A DNA stretch of 64,000 nt, taken from an uncultured Eubacterium sp. (GTDB lineage: Bacteria > Bacillota > Clostridia > Lachnospirales > Lachnospiraceae). Under the pieces are notes generated by a model, which saw only the letters and a list, made by a program, of their open reading frames with translations, did not search any database and was not told the origin of the DNA. Every line of letters starts with the position of its first letter. Position 1 is the stretch's first letter. The position numbers were made by a program, and so were the translations under genes. The stretch lies in assembly GCA_910589665.1 (NCBI GenBank), contig CAJUTR010000002.1:62001-126000 (forward strand), given 5' to 3'. Below, one piece after another: positions 17,274-25,027 of the stretch.

Positions 17274-17885
17274 TTGAAGAAGATCGTGACGATCAGCAGG
17301 CAGTATGGCAGCGGGGGAAGAGAAATCGGGAAAAAGCTGGCGGAGCAGTTCGGCATACCTTTTTACGACAACGAGATCATTTCCAGGGCAGCGAAAGAAA
17401 CTGGTTTTTCGGAAGCTGCATTCCAAACAGTGGAGGACAAGGCGACAAACAGCCTTTTATATTCCATCGCGATGGGAATGAATGTATTTACAAATCAGGA
17501 TGTGGGGTTTGCGGGATTGTCGTTGGATGACCGGATCTTTCTCGCGCAGTCCAATGTGATCCGAAAGGTGGCGGAGGAAGGACCTTGTGTCATCGTGGGC
17601 AGATGTGCGGATTACATATTACGTGATCTGGATCATGTTGTGAACGTCTTTATCAGCGCCGATCTGGATTTTCGGATCCAGCGCTCGATCCAGGTGGATC
17701 ATATCGCGCCCGAGCACGCGGCTGAAACGGTGGCAAAAAAGGACAAGAGCCGGGGGAATTATTATCGATACCACACTGGGGACAGGTGGGATAACCTGTT
17801 TAATTATGCCCTGACGATCCGGAGTGACCTGGCGGGCATTGATAAGACAGTGGAATGTATCAAGCAGTATGTACAGAGTTTGTAG
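17274..17885 (+). CDS. Cytidylate kinase-like family protein
   Basis: TTG start at 17274 with GGTGAT upstream. The 203-residue product begins KKIVTISRQYGSGGREIGKKLAEQFG, the glycine-rich nucleotide-binding start of the cytidylate-kinase-like family. It also has FYDNEII, VIVGRCADYIL, and a C-terminal arginine-containing lid (KKDKSRGNYYRYHTG). The family resembles Cmk but its members are not proven CMP kinases. It sits between the regulator and the xylanases, an unexpected place. A leader with a terminator-like hairpin precedes it and the first xylanase follows 34 bases later, so co-transcription with the xylanases is likely. Confidence 0.85.
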   Translation: MKKIVTISRQYGSGGREIGKKLAEQFGIPFYDNEIISRAAKETGFSEAAFQTVEDKATNSLLYSIAMGMNVFTNQDVGFAGLSLDDRIFLAQSNVIRKVAEEGPCVIVGRCADYILRDLDHVVNVFISADLDFRIQRSIQVDHIAPEHAAETVAKKDKSRGNYYRYHTGDRWDNLFNYALTIRSDLAGIDKTVECIKQYVQSL

Positions 17886-17919
17886 GACATGCAATTGAAC
17901 AAGGAAGGATGTAATTGAG

Positions 17920-19557
17920 ATGAGAAGATGTGTAGCAGGAATGCTGGCAGTGGCAATGTGTGTGACGGTTATGGGGGGAAGCGCGGAGGCTGCCGCGGCA
18001 GCGAAGCCGAAGCTTTCGAACAAAAAGCTGACATTGACTGCCGGGAAGACGAAAACGTTGAAGGTGACGAAGGCGAAAGGAGCCAAGCTTACCTGGAAGA
18101 CCAGCAGGAAAAAAGTGGCTGTCGTGAAAAAGAGCGGAAAATACGGGGGGAAGGTTACGGCGAAAGCGAAAGGAAACGCCGTGATCACATGTAAAGTGAA
18201 GGGGAAGAAAACCTATTCGCTGAAATGTAAGGTTACCGTGAAAAAGAAGACTATTACACCAAAGAAAACGGCGGCACCGCCGACGCAGGCACCGGCAAAT
18301 ACGGCTACGGCAGTACCGGGAGGAAATAGTCCGGCGGCATCGGCACCAGCTGCGGATGAGCCTGGTTTGAAGCCGGACTTGACTTCGAACAGCATCCTGA
18401 AAAGATATCAGGGGATCTTCCAGCATATGGGGAGCAGTCTGAACTATAACGGCTGGAGAGGCAACAATGACCTGCAGGATGAGGCGACGATGAAGTTTGT
18501 TAAAGAACACTTTAACAGCTTTACGCTGGAGGATGAGATGAAACCGACAGGTGTTCTTGGACAGTGGCAGCATGAGACGATTTCGAAGGAAGAGGCACTT
18601 GAACTCGGTTATATCATTCCAGATAACTATACGGAAAATAGAGTTCCGAAGCTGAATTTAGATACGCTGGACCGGATCGTAGAGGTGGCACATTTCTATG
18701 GAATACAGATGCGCGCCCATGTACTCATGTGGCATCAACAGACACCGGACTGGTTTTTTACGATGAATTATAGCGGTGGAAAGGTTGTATCACCGGAAGT
18801 CATGGATGCCAGGCTGGAGTTCTATGTTCGAACGGTGATGGATCATTTGTTAAAACAGGAACAGAAGGTGGCGGGAAAGGCTGGGAGCATCATTTATGCG
18901 TGGGATGTGACAAATGAGTACCTCCACCGTGATAATCAGCCAGGGTCAAAGACATGGATGACGGTTTACGGTGATATGGGACTTGAGCCGACGTATGTGA
19001 AGAATGCCTTTCAGTTTGCCTATGATACGCTGAAACAGTACGGAGTACAGGATAAGGTCACCTTGTTCTACAATGACTATGATACATATTTCTGTGCGGA
19101 TGATCTCGTATCGCTCGTCAATTATATCAATGCCGGCGAGGAAGCGAAGATCTGCGGCGGTATTGGTATGCAGACACATGTTGATGTAGACCGCCCGACG
19201 CTGGATGAATACGGTACTGCGATGGATAAATTCCTTGCTACCGGGTTGGAAGTCCAGGTGACGGAGATGGATGTCACGATCAACTTTGATCCGGATGATG
19301 CAAATGTCGTTCAAAATAAGGGGCAGACGAATGAGGATCAGGCGAAGTTTGTCGGAGATCTGATGAAGCTTATTGTAACAAAACAAAAGCAGCGCAATAA
19401 GACGGTCAGTCCAAAAGGAATTACAGGAATTACGATTTGGGGATTATGCGATACGTATTCATGGCGCAGTAATTTTAAACCGCTTCTGTTCGGAAAAGAT
19501 ACGAATGATCCGAAACCGTCGTTCCAGGCGTTTCTGGATGCAGCTAAGATTTGGTAG
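17920..19557 (+). CDS. Secreted GH10 endo-beta-1,4-xylanase (first copy)
   Basis: ATG 17920 follows AAGGAAGG, with long but workable spacing. The 545-residue product has a signal peptide (about 1-26) and a very lysine-rich Big2-type Ig-like domain (about 28-110). An Ala/Pro/Thr linker leads to a GH10 barrel (about 160-543). Catalytic acid/base is Glu333 (WDVTNEYLH) and nucleophile Glu449 (QVTEMDV); MWHQQTPDWF and ITIWGLCDTYSWR are also GH10 motifs. GH10 enzymes cleave internal xylan bonds. No sortase signal or S-layer repeat was seen, so attachment to the wall, if any, would be through the basic N-terminal domain. A second xylanase of the same length and architecture follows. Confidence 0.95.
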   Translation: MRRCVAGMLAVAMCVTVMGGSAEAAAAAKPKLSNKKLTLTAGKTKTLKVTKAKGAKLTWKTSRKKVAVVKKSGKYGGKVTAKAKGNAVITCKVKGKKTYSLKCKVTVKKKTITPKKTAAPPTQAPANTATAVPGGNSPAASAPAADEPGLKPDLTSNSILKRYQGIFQHMGSSLNYNGWRGNNDLQDEATMKFVKEHFNSFTLEDEMKPTGVLGQWQHETISKEEALELGYIIPDNYTENRVPKLNLDTLDRIVEVAHFYGIQMRAHVLMWHQQTPDWFFTMNYSGGKVVSPEVMDARLEFYVRTVMDHLLKQEQKVAGKAGSIIYAWDVTNEYLHRDNQPGSKTWMTVYGDMGLEPTYVKNAFQFAYDTLKQYGVQDKVTLFYNDYDTYFCADDLVSLVNYINAGEEAKICGGIGMQTHVDVDRPTLDEYGTAMDKFLATGLEVQVTEMDVTINFDPDDANVVQNKGQTNEDQAKFVGDLMKLIVTKQKQRNKTVSPKGITGITIWGLCDTYSWRSNFKPLLFGKDTNDPKPSFQAFLDAAKIW

Positions 19558-19593
19558 GATCGTAGAGAAAGAAGAAAGGAATTTGACATAGAC

Positions 19594-21231
19594 ATGAGGA
19601 AATGTATAGCGGGAATGCTTGCGGCGGTGATGTGCGTAACGCTTTTTGCTGGAGTAGGAGAAGCGGAAGCAAAGACGGTAAAGCCCAAGCTTTCCAAAAA
19701 GAAATTAGAGTTGACAGCAGGCTCGAGTAAAACGTTAAAAGTAACGAAAGCGAAAGGCGCTAAAGTTACTTGGAAGAGCAGCAGTAAAAAAACGGCGGCT
19801 GTTAAGAAGAACGGAAAATATTCCTGTAAAGTGACAGGTAAGAAGACGGGAAAGGCAGTTATTACATGCAAAGTTAAGGGAAAGAAGACATATTCCCTAA
19901 AATGTAATGTAACGGTGAAGAAAAAAGCGAGTGGGAAGAAACATACTTCTCCATCGGTGACACCGCCAGTGAATGTGACGGCACCGACCCAAACGCCGCC
20001 AGCGCCGTTACAGGGAACGCAGGCGCCAGGAACACAGACAAACAAGCCGAACACGCCAAACACACCTGTTCCGGCAGAGGGTGGAAGTATCCGTAAGGCG
20101 TATGAAGATATTTTCCCGAATATGGGGTCTTGTGTGAATTACGGCGCGGGTCAGCAGCTACAGGACGCGAAAACTCTTTCGTTTGTGAAGAAGCATTTTA
20201 ACAGCATCACATTGGAAAATGAGATGAAACCGGATGCGATCCTCGGGAAAGAGGCAGATCCTCTCATGAAAGAGGAGGCACTGGCGCTGGGGTATGTCGT
20301 TCCGGACAGCTATACGGAAGAAGTCGTTCCGAGGTTAAAATTTGAGACGATCGACCAGGTGCTAAAGATCGCGCACGACAATGGCTTGAAGGTGCGCGCG
20401 CATACTCTTGTATGGCACAGCCAGACGCCTGGATGGTTTTTCACGGAGGAATATGCGGACAAAAAGAATACGACTCCGGAGATCATGGATGCCAGACTGG
20501 AATTCTATATCCGCTCGGTGATGAAGCACGTGATGGAGAAAGAAAAGGAGCTGACCGGAGAAGCGGGAAGCATCGTCTATACGTGGGATGTCGTAAATGA
20601 GTATCTTCACCGCATGTCATGGGGCCATATCTGGGACGGTGTTTACGGGAATAAAGGTATGGAACCGTCGTATGTAAAGAAAGCATTTCAACTGGCTTAT
20701 GATATGGTGAAGCAGTACGGGGTTCAGGATAAAGTTACGTTATGCTACAACGACTATGACACGTATTTTAACATTGACGACGTCGTAGCGCTCATCGACT
20801 TTATCAATGCCGGAGAGGATGCGAAGATCTGTAATGGAATCGGGATGCAGAGCCATGTGGATATCACCCGTCCGACATTAGACGAGTACGAGGCGGCGCT
20901 CGACCGCTTTATGGCAACCGGCCTGGAGATACAGATCACGGAACTCGATATCACGATCAATTTTGACCACGAGGGTGAGACGTGGCAGTACAAGGATAAA
21001 CACGAGACCGATGAGGACCAGGCGGCATTTGTGAAAGACTTCATGCGCCTTGTCGTGAGAAAACAGAGAGAGCGCGATGTGAAGGTAAGTCCGAAAGGAA
21101 TTACCGGTGTCACGATCTGGGGTCTGTATGATACGATTTCATGGCGCGCGCCGAGTTCACCGCTGTTGTTTAAAGACAGCATTGATAGTCCAAAACCGTC
21201 ATTCCAGGAATTTTTGAATGCGGCAGAATAA
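19594..21231 (+). CDS. Secreted GH10 endo-beta-1,4-xylanase (second copy)
   Basis: ATG 19594 follows GAAAGGA. At 545 residues it is the same length as the preceding xylanase with the same order: signal peptide, lysine-rich Ig-like domain (about 28-112), Pro/Thr linker and GH10 barrel. Catalytic residues are Glu336 (WDVVNEYLH) and Glu450 (QITELDI). Shared blocks such as KTLKVTKAKGAK and KVKGKKTYSLKC show the pair arose by tandem duplication. The catalytic loops differ (HSQTPGWF and YDTISWR here), so substrate preference may have diverged. The gap to the first copy is 36 bases, and a terminator follows. Confidence 0.95.
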   Translation: MRKCIAGMLAAVMCVTLFAGVGEAEAKTVKPKLSKKKLELTAGSSKTLKVTKAKGAKVTWKSSSKKTAAVKKNGKYSCKVTGKKTGKAVITCKVKGKKTYSLKCNVTVKKKASGKKHTSPSVTPPVNVTAPTQTPPAPLQGTQAPGTQTNKPNTPNTPVPAEGGSIRKAYEDIFPNMGSCVNYGAGQQLQDAKTLSFVKKHFNSITLENEMKPDAILGKEADPLMKEEALALGYVVPDSYTEEVVPRLKFETIDQVLKIAHDNGLKVRAHTLVWHSQTPGWFFTEEYADKKNTTPEIMDARLEFYIRSVMKHVMEKEKELTGEAGSIVYTWDVVNEYLHRMSWGHIWDGVYGNKGMEPSYVKKAFQLAYDMVKQYGVQDKVTLCYNDYDTYFNIDDVVALIDFINAGEDAKICNGIGMQSHVDITRPTLDEYEAALDRFMATGLEIQITELDITINFDHEGETWQYKDKHETDEDQAAFVKDFMRLVVRKQRERDVKVSPKGITGVTIWGLYDTISWRAPSSPLLFKDSIDSPKPSFQEFLNAAE

Positions 21232-21241
21232 ATCATTTTTC

Positions 21242-21270
21242 TTTACAAAACAGGTATCACAACGTATAAT
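21242..21270 (+). promoter_or_regulatory. Sigma-A promoter of gltX, inside the xylanase terminator
   Basis: TTTACA (21242-21247), 17-base spacer, perfect TATAAT (21265-21270). The -10 box lies in the loop of the terminator hairpin at 21249-21288. Confidence 0.7.
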
Positions 21271-21294
21271 AGGCTTGTGATGCCTGTTTTTTTT
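21249..21294 (+). terminator. Rho-independent terminator of the xylanase operon
   Basis: A 14-bp stem (21249-21262 with 21275-21288, one G-U pair), 12-base loop, then eight T (21287-21294). Confidence 0.9.
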
Positions 21295-21366
21295 GAGCAG
21301 ACATCCGAAACGCAAAAAAAGCAGTAGCGGGCAAAAAAACCGCTTGGCAGAAAAGAGGAAGAAACG

Positions 21367-22863
21367 ATGAAAAAGATTCGAACGAGGTATGCACCAAGCC
21401 CGACCGGGCGTATGCACGTAGGAAATTTAAGAACAGCGCTCTACGCCTATCTGATCGCGAAACACGAAGGGGGGGATTTTCTGCTTCGTGTGGAGGATAC
21501 CGACCGGGAGCGTTTTGTAGAGGACGCGCTGGATTTAATATATAAGACGATGGCACAGGCCGGACTGGAACACGATGAAGGGCCGGACAAGGATGGCGGG
21601 TACGGGCCGTACGTCCAGAGTGAGCGAACGAAAACTGGAATGTATCTGGAGTATGCGAAGCAGCTTGTGGAAAAGGGGGAGGCGTATTATTGTTTCTGTT
21701 CCAAAGAGAGACTGGAAGAACTGCGCAGGGAAGCAGAAGAGAGCGGTAAGGTGGCGGCTAAGTACGATAAACACTGCCTGTCGCTGACGAAAGAAGAGGT
21801 TGAAGAGAAACTGGCCGCTGGGGTTCCATATGTCATCCGCCAGAACAACCCGACCGAGGGGGAGACGACATTTGATGACGTCATTTACGGTGCGATCACG
21901 GCTCCGAATGAGGAACTGGATGATATGGTGCTGATCAAGGCGGACGGGTATCCGACGTATAATTTTGCCAATGTGGTAGACGACCATCTCATGGAAATCA
22001 CGCATGTCGTGCGGGGAAATGAATATCTGTCGAGCGCGCCGAAATACAACCGGTTGTACGAGGCGTTTGGCTGGGATATCCCAGTCTATGTTCACTGTCC
22101 GACCATTACGGATGAGACCCATAAAAAGCTGGCGAAGCGGCGGGGCGACGCATCGTTTGAGGATTTGATGGAACTGGGGTTTGTTCCTGAGGCGGTTGTC
22201 AATTACGTGGCGCTCCTGGGCTGGAGTCCATCAGAAGAGGATGTTACAGAGGACGGAAAGAGCAAGGAGATCTTTTCTTTGACAGAACTGATCCAGACGT
22301 TTGACTATAAGCGGATCAGTAAATCGCCGGCGGTGTTTGATATTGTGAAACTCCGCTGGATGAATGGGGAATACATCAAGGCGATGGACGATGAGGCTTA
22401 TTATGAGCGGGCTCTTCCGGTCATCCGGGAGACGGTGAAGAAAGAGTTGGATCTGAAAAAGATCGCGGATCTTGTGAAAACGCGGATCGAGGTTTTCCCG
22501 GATATCACAGAGAAGATTGATTTCTTTGAGGAACTTCCGGCCTATGATATTTCGATGTATACACATAAAAAAATGAAGACGAATGCGGAAAATTCGCTCG
22601 AGGCGTTACAGGAGATGCTTCCGCTCTTTGAGGCGCTTACGGACTATACGATCCCCGCCATCGAAAAGACAGCCATGGACTATGTGGCAAAGAAGGGGTG
22701 TAAGAACGGACAGGCACTTTGGCCGCTCCGCACAGCGGTATCCGGGAAACAAATGACGCCGGGCGGCGCGTATGAGATCATGGAAATACTCGGGAAAGAT
22801 GAGTCCCTGCGCAGGGTCCGCAAGGGGATCGAGTTACTGGAGGCAGCCCGAAAGGAGAATTGA
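21367..22863 (+). CDS. gltX: Glutamyl-tRNA synthetase
   Basis: ATG 21367 follows GAGGAAG. The 498-residue class I synthetase has the HIGH-type motif in PSPTGRMHVGNLRTALY near the N-terminus and the KMSKS-type motif KLAKRRGD near residue 257. Between them lies the acceptor-binding region (VVRGNEYLSSAP), with the helical anticodon-binding domain in the C-terminal third. It charges tRNA-Glu with glutamate. A promoter lies within the preceding terminator. No T-box leader is present in the 70 bases before the start. The helicase gene starts 4 bases after the stop. Confidence 0.96.
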   Translation: MKKIRTRYAPSPTGRMHVGNLRTALYAYLIAKHEGGDFLLRVEDTDRERFVEDALDLIYKTMAQAGLEHDEGPDKDGGYGPYVQSERTKTGMYLEYAKQLVEKGEAYYCFCSKERLEELRREAEESGKVAAKYDKHCLSLTKEEVEEKLAAGVPYVIRQNNPTEGETTFDDVIYGAITAPNEELDDMVLIKADGYPTYNFANVVDDHLMEITHVVRGNEYLSSAPKYNRLYEAFGWDIPVYVHCPTITDETHKKLAKRRGDASFEDLMELGFVPEAVVNYVALLGWSPSEEDVTEDGKSKEIFSLTELIQTFDYKRISKSPAVFDIVKLRWMNGEYIKAMDDEAYYERALPVIRETVKKELDLKKIADLVKTRIEVFPDITEKIDFFEELPAYDISMYTHKKMKTNAENSLEALQEMLPLFEALTDYTIPAIEKTAMDYVAKKGCKNGQALWPLRTAVSGKQMTPGGAYEIMEILGKDESLRRVRKGIELLEAARKEN

Positions 22864-22867
22864 GCCG

Positions 22868-24767
22868 ATGAAGATGAATTTCAGTGAAGCACAGGAACTG
22901 GCGATCAGACATACCAGGGGGCCTTTTATGTGCCTGGCGGGTCCGGGCAGTGGGTAAAACGACGGTGATCACAAACCGTATCCGGCATTTGATCGAGGGG
23001 GAGGGAGTGCATCCTGCCTGTATTTTAGTCGTCACGTTTTCAAAAGCGGCATCCGTGGAAATGCGGGAGCGCTTTGAACTGCTTACGGGAAAGAAACATC
23101 TTCCGGTCCGGTTTGGAACGTTCCACTCCTTGTTTTTCCAGGTGTTGAAGGCGGCCTATCACTATGAGGCGAAAGATATTGTGACGGCGCCGCTCAAATA
23201 CCGTTTTCTGGAAGAAGCTTTAATGGAAACAGAATACGATGACATGGAGGATAGAAAGGAATTTTTGGAGGATGTGGAAAAAGAGATCAGCCGGGTCAAA
23301 GGTGAGGGGACGGATATCGAGCACTATTATTCCGCGAGCTGCCCGGAGGCAATCTTCCGCCAGATTTACAAAGGATACCAGAGCCGTGTTCAAAAAAACC
23401 GGTATTTGGATTTTGATGATATGGTGATGTACACGTATGAGTTGTTTCGGGCGCGTCCTGATATACTGGCAGCGTGGCAGAAGCGCTTTTCGTATATCCT
23501 GATCGATGAGTTTCAGGACATCAACCGGCTTCAGTACGAAACGGTGAAAATGCTTGCACGACCGGAACAGAATCTGTTCATCGTCGGTGACGACGACCAG
23601 TCAATCTACGGCTTCAGGGGAGCCAGGCCGGATATCATGCTCTCTTTTCCAAAAGAATACGAGGATCTAGAGCAGGTTACAATCAGTGGAAATTACCGTT
23701 GCCGCGCGCCGATCCTGGAAGCGGCTTCAAGGCTCATTTCCCATAATAAGAAACGATACGGCAAGCAGTTGACCGCGATGAGGGGGAAGGGAGACGCGGT
23801 ACATGTGGCCAAATATGGAAATGTGTTGTCGCAGGCCGACGCGATAGCGGAGAAGATCCGGGGGTTTTTGCAAGCTGGTACCGAGCCGGAGGAGATCGCA
23901 GTTTTGTTCCGGACAGCGCGGCAGATGAATGTGCTGTCTAGGAAGATGATGGAATACAACATTCCGTTTGTGATGAAAGATACGATGCCGAATTTGTTTG
24001 AGCACTGGATCGCCAAAGATCTGATCACGTATCTGAAACTGGCGCAAGGAGAGCGCAGCCGTTCGCATTTTTTGAAAATAGCCAACCGCCCGAAACGGTA
24101 TATCAGCCGGGCGGCGTTTGAGTCTCAGGAGACTTCGTTCGGCATGCTCTACGAATATTACCGGGATAAGCCGTATGTGTGTGAACGTATCAATACGCTG
24201 CAAAATGACCTGTTTGCGATGAAAACGATGACGCCATACAGTGCGGTTGATTACATTTATCATGTGATCGGCTATCACGAGTTTTTATGCGAATATGCGG
24301 CTGAGCGGAACGTGTCTGTCAGCGACTGGGAGGAAGTCGTGGAGGAATTGAAAGAGGATGCGTCGGACTTTGAAACTGTACAGGAGTGGTTTACCCATAT
24401 GGAAGAGTACAGTTGTCAGCTGGAGGAGCGCCTCCGCTATAGGAGAGAAGGACGTGTTCCGCATGGAGGAAACGCGCCAGGGGCAAACACGGCAGCAGAG
24501 GGGGAAGAGCACGGCGTCGCGCTTATGACGATGCACGCTTCGAAAGGATTGGAGTTTGATGTGGTGTTCGTGCCTGACCTGAACGAGTCGGTCATGCCGT
24601 ATAAACGTTCGGTGGAAGATGGAAATATAGAGGAAGAGAGACGGCTTTTGTATGTGGCGATGACTAGGGCGAGGGAGCATCTTTATTTATCTTATACGGC
24701 AGAGCGGTTTCATAAGGAGATGGAACCGTCCCGATTTTTAGAGGAAATCAGGAGGGAATTGAGTTGA
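22868..24767 (+). CDS. UvrD/Rep-family DNA helicase with a frameshift in Walker A
   Basis: Reading from ATG 22868 gives MKMNFSEAQELAIRHTRGPF and CLAGPGSG, then a TAA stop at 22955. The remaining 600 codons continue in the +1 frame from KTTVITNRIRHLI. Removing one G from GGG at 22952-22954 restores AGPGSGKTT, the family's Walker A, and a protein of about 632 residues. All later motifs are intact: DEFQDIN, DDQSIYGFRG, GNYRC, MTMHASKGLEFD and LLYVAMTRA. UvrD-like helicases unwind DNA 3' to 5' in repair. The lesion is a recent mutation, a sequencing error, or a recoding site; a downstream GTG start (22884) would give a protein lacking a proper P-loop. The stop overlaps the feoA start. Confidence 0.8.
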
Positions 24768-25027
24768 CGCTGGATAAATTGGAAATAGGCAGACGGGCAA
24801 AGATCACGGCGGTGAACGGACAGGGCGCGCTGCGGGACAGGCTGTTGGATATGGGACTTACGCCGAGGACGGAAGTGATGGTGCGGAAAGTGGCGCCAAT
24901 GGGCGATCCGATCGAGATTACGCTGCGGGGTTACGAATTGACACTCCGGTGCGAGGATGCGGAGATGATTGAAATTACGGAGGGAAAAGATGAAGTTTGC
25001 GCTGGCAGGAAATCAGAATTGTGGTAA
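24764..25027 (+). CDS. feoA: Ferrous iron transport protein A
   Basis: TTG start at 24764 with AGGAGGG seven bases upstream; it overlaps the helicase stop codon by four bases. The 87-residue product has the SH3-like FeoA fold: LEIGRRAKITAV, LRDRLLDMGLTPRTEVMVRK, GDPIEITLRGYELTLR. FeoA is a small cytoplasmic partner of FeoB. The reading frame runs 38 bases into feoB, so translation of the two is coupled. Confidence 0.92.
   Translation: MTLDKLEIGRRAKITAVNGQGALRDRLLDMGLTPRTEVMVRKVAPMGDPIEITLRGYELTLRCEDAEMIEITEGKDEVCAGRKSELW

Noticed and set aside
21295..21366. T-box leader before gltX
   Set aside because: Only about 70 bases separate the terminator from the start codon and no T-box core sequence is present.
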